From contig NZ_BAAAXG010000026.1 in NCBI RefSeq assembly GCF_039535475.1, positions 4,025,501 to 4,089,500 of the forward strand: 64,000 nucleotides of DNA, in the 5' to 3' direction. Numbering within the stretch: position 1 is the stretch's first letter; every line of letters begins with the position of its first letter. The DNA comes from Streptomyces showdoensis (GTDB lineage Bacteria > Actinomycetota > Actinomycetes > Streptomycetales > Streptomycetaceae). Made by a program: the position numbers and the translations under genes. A model generated the notes under the pieces. It was given only the letters and a program-made list of their open reading frames with translations, searched no databases and was not told the DNA's origin. Below are positions 8,692 through 16,138 of the stretch, piece by piece.

Positions 8692-9843
8692 GTGAATCTG
8701 GAGCTGAGCGAGGAACAGGAGGCCGTGCGACGGCTCGCCGAGGACTTCGTCGCCCGCGAGGTCACCCCGCACGTCGTCGCGTGGGACCGGGCCGAGGACG
8801 TCGACAGGTCGATCGTGAAGAAGCTGGGCGCGGTCGGCTTCCTCGGGCTGACGATCCCGGAGGAGTACGGCGGTTCCGGCGGCGACCACCTGGCCTACTG
8901 CCTGGTGACGGAGGAGCTGGGCCGCGGCGACTCCTCGGTGCGCGGCATCGTCTCCGTCTCGCTCGGCCTGGTCGCCAAGACGATCGCCTCCTGGGGTGAC
9001 GAGGAGCAGAAGCGCGCCTGGCTGCCGCGGCTCGCGTCCGGCGACGCCATCGGCTGCTTCGGCCTGACCGAACCGGGCACCGGCTCCGACGCGGGGAACC
9101 TGGCCACCCGGGCGGTGCGCGACGGCGACGGGTACGTGATCGACGGCAGCAAGATGTTCATCACCAACGGCACCTGGGCCGATGTGGTGCTGCTCTTCGC
9201 CCGCACCGGAGACGCCCCCGGCCACAAGGGCGTCTCCGCCTTCCTCGTCCCCACCGACACCCCCGGCCTCACCCGCCGCGCCATCCACGGCAAGCTGGGC
9301 CTGCGCGGCCAGGCCACCGCCGAACTGGTCCTCGACGGCGTCCGGGTCCCGGCGGGCGCGATGCTCGGCCCCGAGGGCAAGGGCTTTTCGGTCGCCATGT
9401 CCGCCCTCGCCAAGGGCCGCATGTCGGTCGCCGCCGGCTGCGTCGGCATCGCCCAGGCGGCGCTCGACGCGGCGGTGCGGTACGCGGGGGAGCGCGAGCA
9501 GTTCGGCAAGCCCATCGCCTCGTACCAGCTGGTGCAGGAGCTGATCAGCGACATCGCGGTCGACGTGGACGCGGCCCGGCTGCTCACCTGGCGGGTCGCC
9601 GACCTGATCGACCGCGGCGAGGAGTTCGCCACGGCCGCCTCGAAGGCCAAGCTGTTCGCCTCGGAGGCCGCCGTCCGCGCGGCGAACAACGCCCTCCAGG
9701 TCTTCGGCGGCTACGGCTACATCGACGAGTACCCGGTCGGCAAGCTGCTGCGGGACGCGCGCGTGATGACCCTGTACGAGGGCACCAGCCAGATCCAGAA
9801 GCTGATCATCGGGCGGGCGCTGACCGGGGTCTCGGCGTTCTGA
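8692..9843 (+). CDS. Acyl-CoA dehydrogenase
   Basis: 383 aa from GTG 8692 (VNLELSEEQEAVRRLAEDF), preceded by GGATGGGG; the open frame extends to 8662, but that would start inside the operator. Typical ACAD: N-terminal helical domain, FGLTEPGTGSDAGNL and KMFITNGTWAD in the flavin-binding region, GREQFGKPI-type helix, and C-terminal LYEGTSQIQKLIIGR with the usual catalytic Glu. It should oxidise an acyl-CoA to the 2-enoyl-CoA, passing electrons to ETF. Chain length and branching are not predictable. It is divergent from and probably regulated by the adjacent TetR. Confidence 0.93.
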   Translation: MNLELSEEQEAVRRLAEDFVAREVTPHVVAWDRAEDVDRSIVKKLGAVGFLGLTIPEEYGGSGGDHLAYCLVTEELGRGDSSVRGIVSVSLGLVAKTIASWGDEEQKRAWLPRLASGDAIGCFGLTEPGTGSDAGNLATRAVRDGDGYVIDGSKMFITNGTWADVVLLFARTGDAPGHKGVSAFLVPTDTPGLTRRAIHGKLGLRGQATAELVLDGVRVPAGAMLGPEGKGFSVAMSALAKGRMSVAAGCVGIAQAALDAAVRYAGEREQFGKPIASYQLVQELISDIAVDVDAARLLTWRVADLIDRGEEFATAASKAKLFASEAAVRAANNALQVFGGYGYIDEYPVGKLLRDARVMTLYEGTSQIQKLIIGRALTGVSAF

Positions 9844-9931
9844 CCGCCCGTGCCGCCGCCTGAGTACCCCCGCGCTCCCTGAGTATCCGGGCGGATGCGG
9901 CACCGGCCGCGTCCGCCCGATGCTGTGCGGT

Positions 9932-10147
9932 ATGAGCGACTACCCGGTCAAGCAGCAGCAGAACACCTCCGCCTACTACGTGCAGGCGATCCTCTCCTTC
10001 GGTCTCGCGCTCCTGGCCGTGACCGTCGGGATCTACCGGCTGGAGGCCAGCGCCTGGGTCCGCGGCTTCCTCGCCGTCGCGGTCCTCTACCTCACCACCT
10101 CCGCCTTCACCCTCGCGAAGGTCGTCCGCGACCGCCAGGAAACCTGA
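9932..10147 (+). CDS. YiaA/YiaB family small inner-membrane protein
   Basis: 71 aa from ATG 9932. Two hydrophobic helices (AILSFGLALLAVTVGIY and GFLAVAVLYLTTSAFTLAK) separated by a short loop with a conserved-looking Trp, and a charged tail KVVRDRQET, as in the YiaA/YiaB family. Function in this family is not known. It stands alone between the acyl-CoA dehydrogenase and a TetR gene. Confidence 0.8.
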   Translation: MSDYPVKQQQNTSAYYVQAILSFGLALLAVTVGIYRLEASAWVRGFLAVAVLYLTTSAFTLAKVVRDRQET

Positions 10148-10157
10148 GCCCCCACTC

Positions 10158-10175
10158 TCTAAGCGCTTGCTCAGC
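10158..10175. promoter_or_regulatory. 18-bp operator upstream of TetR gene
   Basis: tctaagcgcttgctcagc lies about 46 bp before the TetR start at 10222. It contains the dyad CTnAGCnnnnGCTnAG (10159-10174). An identical 18-mer occurs at 11371-11388 upstream of the MaoC gene, which points to one repressor acting at both promoters. Confidence 0.65.
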
Positions 10176-10221
10176 TTCGTTGTATGGTGTTCGTTCCCGA
10201 AGGCCCGACGAGGAGAGTGCG

Positions 10222-10848
10222 ATGAGCGTGACGGAGGAGACGCCCGGCGGCGAGGACATGCCGTGGGGCGAGGTCACGCCCGAGGCGGCCCGGCGGCTGC
10301 TGGTCGCGGCGGTCGAGGCGTTCGCCGAGCGCGGCTACCACGCCACCACGACCCGTGACATCGCGGGCCGGGCCGGCATGAGTCCGGCCGCGCTCTACAT
10401 CCACTACAAGACCAAGGAAGAGCTGCTCCACCGGATCAGCCGGATCGGGCACGACAAGGCCCTGGAGATCCTCCGGTCCGCGGCCGACGGCCCGGGCTCC
10501 GCCGCGGACCGGCTCGCCGACGCGGTGCGCTCCTTCGTCCGCTGGCACGCCGAGCGGCACACCACCGCCCGGGTCGTGCAGTACGAGCTCGACGCCCTCG
10601 GCTCCGAGCACCGCACCGAGATCGTCGGCCTGCGCCGCGAATCGGAGGCCACGGTGCGGCGGATCATCAACGAGGGCGTGGCGGCCGGGGAGTTCGACGC
10701 CCCCGACGTGGCCGGCACCACCGTCGCGGTGCTCTCCCTCTGCATCGACGTCTCGCGCTGGTTCAACACCCAGGGCCGCCACACGGCCGACGAGGTCGGC
10801 GCGCTCTACGCCGACCTCGTGCTGCGCATGGTGGGGGTTCAGAAGTAG
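10222..10848 (+). CDS. TetR/AcrR family transcriptional regulator
   Basis: 208 aa from ATG 10222 with GAGGAGAG just upstream. The HTH is at about 28-75 (AFAERGYHATTTRDIAGRAG, MSPAALYIHYKTKEELLHRI). The ligand domain resembles the TetR_C group found in actinobacterial acyl-CoA or steroid regulators (WHAERHTTARVVQYELDALG). It converges on and overlaps the MaoC gene by 10 bp. Both genes have the same 18-bp operator, so autoregulation and control of MaoC are likely. Effector unknown. Confidence 0.9.
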   Translation: MSVTEETPGGEDMPWGEVTPEAARRLLVAAVEAFAERGYHATTTRDIAGRAGMSPAALYIHYKTKEELLHRISRIGHDKALEILRSAADGPGSAADRLADAVRSFVRWHAERHTTARVVQYELDALGSEHRTEIVGLRRESEATVRRIINEGVAAGEFDAPDVAGTTVAVLSLCIDVSRWFNTQGRHTADEVGALYADLVLRMVGVQK

Positions 10849-11300
10849 TAGCGGGAGACCGACTCGGCGACGCACACCGGCTTGTCGCCGCCCTCGCGCT
10901 CCACGGTCACCGTCGCCGTCACCTGCACCCCGCCGCCGGCCTCCGTGACCTCGGTGAGCACGGCGGTGGCGCGCAGTCGCGAGCCCACCGGTACGGGGGC
11001 CGGGAAACGCACCTTGTTCGTGCCGTAGTTGAGGCCCATCCGCATGCCCTCGACGCGCATGATCTGCGGCACCAGGGTCGGCAGCAGCGAGAGCGTGAGG
11101 TAGCCGTGCGCGATCGTCCGCCCGAACGGGCCGTCGGCGGCGCGCTCCGGGTCGACGTGGATCCACTGGTGGTCGCCCGTGGCGTCGGCGAACTGGTCGA
11201 TCCGCTTCTGCTCGATCTCCAGCCAGTCGCTGTGGCCCAGCTGTTCGCCGACCCCGGCGCGCAGCTCCTCGGCGGAGGTGAAGATCCTCGGCTCGGCCAT
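10839..11300 (-). CDS. MaoC family dehydratase (R-specific enoyl-CoA hydratase-like)
   Basis: 153 aa from ATG 11300 with GAGAGGGAGC upstream on the minus strand. Single hot-dog domain; the hydratase-2 motif is visible as QFADATGDHQWIHVDPERA (catalytic Asp and His) with AHGYLTLSLLP following. It should hydrate enoyl-CoA to (R)-3-hydroxyacyl-CoA or catalyse a related dehydration. An 18-bp site identical to that of the neighbouring TetR promoter lies about 70 bp upstream, suggesting control by that TetR. Confidence 0.9.
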   Translation of the reverse strand: MAEPRIFTSAEELRAGVGEQLGHSDWLEIEQKRIDQFADATGDHQWIHVDPERAADGPFGRTIAHGYLTLSLLPTLVPQIMRVEGMRMGLNYGTNKVRFPAPVPVGSRLRATAVLTEVTEAGGGVQVTATVTVEREGGDKPVCVAESVSRYYF

Positions 11301-11370
11301 GTTCCCGCTCCCTCTCGTCCCGGTGATGTCCCGGCGGTGTCCGGTGGTGCTCCGGTGATACCCCGTGATG

Positions 11371-11388
11371 TCTAAGCGCTTGCTCAGC
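11371..11388. promoter_or_regulatory. 18-bp operator upstream of MaoC gene
   Basis: Identical to the 18-mer at 10158-10175 (tctaagcgcttgctcagc), with core dyad CTnAGCnnnnGCTnAG. It lies between the MaoC gene (minus strand, start 11300) and the SoxR-like gene (plus strand, start 11450). Confidence 0.65.
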
Positions 11389-11449
11389 ATGTGGGGACGG
11401 GCGGTCTCCTGTCAACGGAGCGGAACGGGGCTCGCGTAGGCTCCACCGG

Positions 11450-11914
11450 GTGCCGCAGATTCCCGAGAAGATCCACGAACTCACCGTCGGTCAGCTGTCC
11501 GCGCGCAGCGGAGCCGCCGTCTCGGCCCTCCACTTCTACGAGGCCAAAGGCCTGATCAGCAGCCGCCGCACCAGCGGCAACCAGCGCCGCTACGGCCGCG
11601 ACATACTCCGCCGCGTCGCCTTCATCCGGGCCGCCCAGCGGGTCGGCATCCCGCTCGCGACCGTCCGCGACGCCCTCGCCCGGCTGCCCGAGGAACGCAC
11701 CCCCACCCACGAGGACTGGGCCCTGCTCTCGGCGGCCTGGCGGACCGAACTCGACGAGCGGATCAAGCAGCTCGGGCGGTTGCGGGACCACCTGAGCGAC
11801 TGCATCGGCTGCGGCTGCCTGTCGCTGGAGAACTGCGTCCTGTCCAACCCCGACGACGTCTTCGGCGAGCGGCTGAGCGGCTCGCGCCTGATGCCCGAGG
11901 GCAAGGACGCCTGA
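11450..11914 (+). CDS. soxR: Redox-sensing MerR regulator SoxR
   Basis: 154 aa from GTG 11450. N-terminal MerR winged helix (LTVGQLSARSGAAVSALHFY, SRRTSGNQRRYGRDILRRVA), a dimerisation helix, then the SoxR iron-sulfur signature CIGCGCLSLENC (CX2CXCX5C) that binds a [2Fe-2S] cluster. Streptomyces SoxR is activated by redox-active secondary metabolites such as actinorhodin and controls a small set of oxidoreductases. I did not find a canonical SoxR box in this window, so its targets probably lie elsewhere. The C-terminal tail is about 20 residues beyond the cluster motif. Confidence 0.93.
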   Translation: MPQIPEKIHELTVGQLSARSGAAVSALHFYEAKGLISSRRTSGNQRRYGRDILRRVAFIRAAQRVGIPLATVRDALARLPEERTPTHEDWALLSAAWRTELDERIKQLGRLRDHLSDCIGCGCLSLENCVLSNPDDVFGERLSGSRLMPEGKDA

Positions 11915-11991
11915 ACGGCCCCCGAAGGCCACCGGTACCGCCCGGAAGCGCCCGGCGGAGTCCGGAGGCGCTCCAGGGCGCCGCAAAGGAA

Positions 11992-12032
11992 CGAGCGGGG
12001 ACCCGCCACCCCCGTGGGCGGGCCCCCGCTCG
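11992..12032. terminator. Bidirectional hairpin terminator
   Basis: Inverted repeat with arms cgagcggggacccgcc and ggcgggcccccgctcg around a short loop. It sits between the convergent soxR and RNA ligase genes. GC-rich, without a clear U tract, as usual in Streptomyces. Confidence 0.65.
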
Positions 12033-12046
12033 GCTCAGGGGGCGGA

Positions 12047-13120
12047 TCACTCGTACTCGGTGCCGCCCTTGCGGGTCAGGTACGCCGGGCTGACCGCCTT
12101 GGCGATCGCCCGCCCGCCGACCACCGGGCTGTGCCGCTCGGCCGCCGCGCGGATCACGACCCCCTCGCGCAGGTGCAGCCGCCGCCCGGAGACGGTCTCC
12201 CGCCCGCTCGCCAGCGCGAGGACGGTGTCGAGGTCGTACGGGCCGGAGTACAGCCGCGGTACGAGGGGGAGCTCGCCCGGCTCCAGCACCTCCGCGGGGT
12301 CCAGCCACCGGACCCGGCCGTCGATCTCGGCCGACAGGTCGAAGAGCGCGAACCCGAGGCCGTCCTCGACGCGGGCGTCCGCCCCGTACGCCAGGTCCTG
12401 CACCCCCGCCCCGTACACCTCGCCGAACAGCCCGACCCGGCGCGCCCCCAGCCGCTCGGCGAGCCGGGCCGCGACGGCCGGGAGGCCGTGCCCGAGGACG
12501 GCGCGCCAGTACAGGTTGCGCGGGTCCTCCCGGAGGGCCAGCCCCTTCGCGCCGAAGCCCTTGGACGAGACGAGCACCCGGTCCTCCTCGGCGAGATAGG
12601 TCACCAGGCAGGCCGTGCCGTGCAGCTTCTCCGTCAGGACCACCGGCTCGCCCGGCGCGAAGACCTCCGGGAAGCGGTGCAGGTTCTCGATGTCCACCCA
12701 CGGCAGCAGGTCCGGCGCGGACTCCACGTCCCCGCTCATCGTCGGAGGCACCGGCGGCGCCCACTTGACGATCCCGAGCGCCTCGGCGAAGTCGGTCCCC
12801 TCGGCCGCGGCGCGGACCAGGTCCACCCCGTCGAGCGCCTTCGGCCGGCACACCAGCCCCTGGGACAGCTCCCCGCGCAGCCGCACCGCCTTGACCCGGT
12901 CGCTCGCCTTCCCGGCCAGCCGCCCGGTCAGCCCCAGCTCGTCGACGAGCGCGAGGGGCAGCACCGCCTGCTCCGGGATGTAGAGCGCCACGTCACCGGT
13001 CCGGTAGCTGCCCTTGGCGACGACGGCCCGGTACAGGCCGATCTGCGCGAGCTCCAACGCGTCGGCGTTCGGGTGCTCGTGCACGGTCAGGGTCTCGGCG
13101 GTGACGCGCAGGGTCGACAT
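12047..13120 (-). CDS. RNA ligase, Deinococcus DraRnl-like
   Basis: 357 aa from ATG 13120. The N-terminal 110 residues look like an OB-type domain (IGLYRAVVAKGSYRTGDVAL). It is followed by a nucleotidyltransferase domain with the covalent-lysine motif TEKLHGTACL (motif I), GLFGEVYG (motif III), REGVVIRA (motif IV) and AKAVSPAYL (motif V). This N-terminal OB plus ligase layout matches the DraRnl/Rnl5 family of ATP-dependent RNA ligases that seal nicked RNA. All nucleotidyl-transfer motifs look intact. Biological role in Streptomyces is unknown; RNA repair is the reasonable guess. It is monocistronic and convergent with soxR. Confidence 0.85.
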   Translation of the reverse strand: MSTLRVTAETLTVHEHPNADALELAQIGLYRAVVAKGSYRTGDVALYIPEQAVLPLALVDELGLTGRLAGKASDRVKAVRLRGELSQGLVCRPKALDGVDLVRAAAEGTDFAEALGIVKWAPPVPPTMSGDVESAPDLLPWVDIENLHRFPEVFAPGEPVVLTEKLHGTACLVTYLAEEDRVLVSSKGFGAKGLALREDPRNLYWRAVLGHGLPAVAARLAERLGARRVGLFGEVYGAGVQDLAYGADARVEDGLGFALFDLSAEIDGRVRWLDPAEVLEPGELPLVPRLYSGPYDLDTVLALASGRETVSGRRLHLREGVVIRAAAERHSPVVGGRAIAKAVSPAYLTRKGGTEYE

Positions 13121-13334
13121 GTCAGTGCTCCGGTCGCTCGGTGTGTCTCGGTGGCGTGGTCATCGCCGCACACTGTGCCCCGCGGGAATTCCGCTGGGCG
13201 ACCGGATTACCGCCTGCTAGCGTCGCTCTTTTCCGTCCCGTGCACGCCACTTGGCGCGCGCCCGTGCCCTGCCGCGCGACGGACTCCCCGTCCCCCGCGA
13301 CGAGGTCCCGCCCGCCTGGGCCGTGTCTTTCGGA

Positions 13335-14054
13335 TCAGGCCGAGATCGGCGCCGACAGCGCCGCCGACACCAGCTGGGCGTTGGAGCGGGCCGGGCTGCC
13401 GTCGGGCAGCAGCAGCGTGTCCTCCAGGCCGATGCGGGCGGCGAGCCCCAGCTGCCGGGCCAGGTGCAGCAGCGGCCAGGCGGTGGCCCCGCTGCCGTGG
13501 AGCAGGACCGGCCGGGCGTGCGGGGAGCGCGACAGGGCCGCGAGCAGGGCCCGGGCCGTGGCCCCGGCCGTCGCGGGGGAGGGGTCCGTCACCTCGGCGT
13601 GGACGCGCAGCACGCGCGGGGCCAGCGAGGAGCGCAGGAAGCGGGCCGGGCCGTCCGTGCCGGAGCGCAGGCAGGCCTCGACGGCGACGCCCCGTCCCAG
13701 CAGGGCTCCGGCGAGGGCCTCGGCCCCCGGTTCGTGCCAGTTGACGCAGGCGTGGTCGGGCAGCACCGTCCAGGCGCGGACCCGGGCGAGCCGGCGCACC
13801 GGGTCGGGCTCCGAGCGGACCCCGGTCGTCACGCCCACCGGCACGTCCACGGCCGCGCGGATCGCGGCCAGCGTGTCGGCGAGCACCCGCGGCGAGAGGG
13901 TGTCGCTCCCGCAGGGCGTCTTGGGGTGCACGTGCACGTCGTCGGCACCCGCGGCGACGGCGGCCGCCGCGGCCTCGGCCATCGCGTCCGGGGACATCGG
14001 CACCGCGGCCGAATCCCCGGGCCCGTGGCCCCCGTTGAGGCAGACCTGGAGCAT
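13335..14054 (-). CDS. BKACE family beta-keto acid cleavage enzyme
   Basis: 239 aa from ATG 14054, which overlaps the upstream stop as TGATG. TIM-barrel protein of the BKACE (DUF849) family: opening VCLNGGHGPGD, metal-binding HxH in DDVHVHPKTPCGSD, HAEVTD and a C-terminal GLEDTLLLPDG. Members condense a beta-keto acid with acetyl-CoA, giving acetoacetate and a CoA ester. The protein is shorter than the usual 270-310 aa, and the substrate is not predictable. Overlap with the zinc-ribbon gene implies translational coupling. Confidence 0.85.
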   Translation of the reverse strand: MLQVCLNGGHGPGDSAAVPMSPDAMAEAAAAAVAAGADDVHVHPKTPCGSDTLSPRVLADTLAAIRAAVDVPVGVTTGVRSEPDPVRRLARVRAWTVLPDHACVNWHEPGAEALAGALLGRGVAVEACLRSGTDGPARFLRSSLAPRVLRVHAEVTDPSPATAGATARALLAALSRSPHARPVLLHGSGATAWPLLHLARQLGLAARIGLEDTLLLPDGSPARSNAQLVSAALSAPISA

Positions 14055-14665
14055 CACGCCACCGACGCCAGTCGCGGCTGCGCGTCCCCACGGGTCCGGG
14101 CGAGCGCCCGGGGCGTGAGGACGGCGCGGGGTATCAGCACCCCGCAGTCCTCGCACACCGGACCGAACCACGGCTCGTCCCGCAGCTCCGCCCGCCATTC
14201 GATGCGCGGCCCGGCGCAGACCGGGCAGTGCTCGCCCGGCCCCCGCTTCAGCGCGGCCACCAGCCGCTCCAGCACCTCGGGCAGCGGCTCCTGCGGATGG
14301 CGGGCGGGATCGTCGCAGCGGGCCACCCCGTTGCCGCCCCAGATCCGGCGGTGCCACTCGTCGAGGGCGCCCGGGCGGCGCAGGCCACCGTGTTTCTCCC
14401 GCCGCCTGCGCTCGGCGAACTCCTCCTCGTACGCGAGCCACACGGCCCGCGCCTCCTCCAACTCGTCCAGGGCGGCCACCAGCCGCCCCGGATCGGCCTC
14501 CCGGTCCTCCGGGCCGAAGCCGTGGCTCCGGCACAGATGGTCCCAGGTCGCCCGGTGACCGTAGGGCGCGAACCGCTCAAGGCACTTGCGCAGCGAATAC
14601 CGTCGCAAGGCCGTGTCGCTCCCTGGATCACGGACCTGTCTCGCGAGACTCCGGAACCCGGCCAT
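14054..14665 (-). CDS. Hypothetical zinc-ribbon protein coupled to BKACE
   Basis: 203 aa; ATG 14665 follows GGAGGTGGG on the minus strand, so the longer open frame to 14785 is not used. The N-terminal half is charged and helical (LRKCLERFAPYGHRATWDHL). The C-terminal part has two CxxC pairs (EHCPVCAGPRIEW and GPVCEDCGVLIPRA) that could bind one zinc. I do not recognise a named family. It is translationally coupled to the BKACE gene by TGATG, so a functional link is likely but unproven. Confidence 0.75.
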   Translation of the reverse strand: MAGFRSLARQVRDPGSDTALRRYSLRKCLERFAPYGHRATWDHLCRSHGFGPEDREADPGRLVAALDELEEARAVWLAYEEEFAERRRREKHGGLRRPGALDEWHRRIWGGNGVARCDDPARHPQEPLPEVLERLVAALKRGPGEHCPVCAGPRIEWRAELRDEPWFGPVCEDCGVLIPRAVLTPRALARTRGDAQPRLASVA

Positions 14666-14813
14666 CGTCTGCCCACCTCCGTCGCTGGCACTTCGGCGAT
14701 ATGAGAGGGACGAACGGGAGCCGCTTCGTGTTCCATCGAAAATCGGATGGGATCCATCAGCGGCCCCCCGACGGCCGGAACTCACCCCTCCCGCGATGCC
14801 GCGGATCCGCCGC

Positions 14814-16067
14814 TCATCCGCCGAACCGCCCCGCCCTCGCGACCACCCGGGCCAGCTCCGGGTGGCAGACGTCGCTGTGTTCCGAGACCACCTCCGCCGC
14901 GTCCACGCTCACGCACCCCGACCCGGGCAGCCCGTCCCGCAGCACCGTCCCCAGGGTGCGGGCCGTCGTCCCGGGAACGGCCTGAATGCCGTCGTAGCCG
15001 ATCGCCCCCCAACGGCGCCCGTCCTCCCCGAGGATCGCGTCGTCGTCGCGGGAGAGCCGCGAGGCCAGCGGATAGAACACCCGCAGGGCGGTGTCGTGGC
15101 GGGAGTGGCAGGCGACCAGGGGCCCGTCGATCCGGTGCTGGAGGTCCGGGAGGGAGCCCCGGCGGCCCGGCGCGTGGGGGAGCCGGGCGGCGAACGCGTA
15201 GTGGGAGAAGGCGCCCTGGAGCAGGGTCACCGACTTCACGGTGCGGACGTCGTCGGGCAGCCCGAGCAGCGCGTGGGCGACCAGCCGGCCGCCGAAGCTG
15301 TGCCCGGCGAGGTGGACGCGCAGCTCCGGGGCCGTCCGGCCGAGTTCGCCGAGCAGGGGGCCGAGGCCCCGGGCGCCGACCACGCCCGCGCGGCGCTTCA
15401 TCGTGTAGTACGTGGCCTGGCGCAGCGCCTCCTTGGCGCCCTTCCACAGCCGCTTCATCCGGTCGCCCCCGAACAGCGCCTCGCCGTCGCCGCCGCCGCT
15501 GCCGTCGCCGCCGCTGCCGTCGCCGCCCGGGTCTCCGTCCGTGTCCGCGTAGGCGCCCGCGTCGGCGAACGCCGCGTACGTCGTGAGCGGATCGGCGACG
15601 AGGAAGTCCGGCACCTCCGGGTCGCCGGCCAGTCCCGCCCGGTCCGTGTCCGTCAGCTCCCGCAGCAGCGCGCCGAACTCGGCGAACGCCGACTCCCGCG
15701 CGGGCTCCGCGCCGACGAGCTCCGCGATCCGCGCCACCACCGCCGTCTTCCCGGGCACGGTGGCCGCGAGCGAGGCGAAGTCGGGGACCGGCTCGTCGGA
15801 GAACATCATCGAGGGCCAGACCACCCCCGCGTACCCCAGCCGCACCCCGGGCCCGGCGAGGTCCGGGAAGGGGGCGAGGAACGCCGAGTAGAACCGGGCC
15901 GCCACCGAAGGGGAGTTGTTCCACCCGTGGGCGAAGACCAGCAGGTCCGTGCAGCCCTGCCGGTCGAGTCCGGCGAGCCCGGCCGCCTGGCCGGCAGGGC
16001 CGCCGGGACCGTCACCGTCCTTGTCGAACGTGATCTCGCGGTACGGCCCGACACTCATCCCGGTCAT
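14814..16067 (-). CDS. Alpha/beta hydrolase, serine esterase-like
   Basis: 417 aa from ATG 16067 with GAGGGA upstream (MTGMSVGPYREITFDKDGD); the longer open frame is antisense to the neighbouring gene. Fold cues: LVFAHGWNNSPSVAARFYSA near residue 40, nucleophile elbow LAGHSFGGRLVAHAL in the middle, and a late SEHSDV segment. A Gly/Asp-rich insert lies at about residue 175-195. No signal peptide. Such proteins hydrolyse esters or amides, but the substrate is unknown. It is on the same strand as the erythromycin-esterase-like gene upstream. Confidence 0.75.
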   Translation of the reverse strand: MTGMSVGPYREITFDKDGDGPGGPAGQAAGLAGLDRQGCTDLLVFAHGWNNSPSVAARFYSAFLAPFPDLAGPGVRLGYAGVVWPSMMFSDEPVPDFASLAATVPGKTAVVARIAELVGAEPARESAFAEFGALLRELTDTDRAGLAGDPEVPDFLVADPLTTYAAFADAGAYADTDGDPGGDGSGGDGSGGGDGEALFGGDRMKRLWKGAKEALRQATYYTMKRRAGVVGARGLGPLLGELGRTAPELRVHLAGHSFGGRLVAHALLGLPDDVRTVKSVTLLQGAFSHYAFAARLPHAPGRRGSLPDLQHRIDGPLVACHSRHDTALRVFYPLASRLSRDDDAILGEDGRRWGAIGYDGIQAVPGTTARTLGTVLRDGLPGSGCVSVDAAEVVSEHSDVCHPELARVVARAGRFGG

Positions 16068-16138
16068 GGCCCCGTCCCTCCGCGTCGAGGTGTGCCGTCG
16101 GCACCGGGATCCTTCCCCCGCGGAGGGACGGGCAGTCG

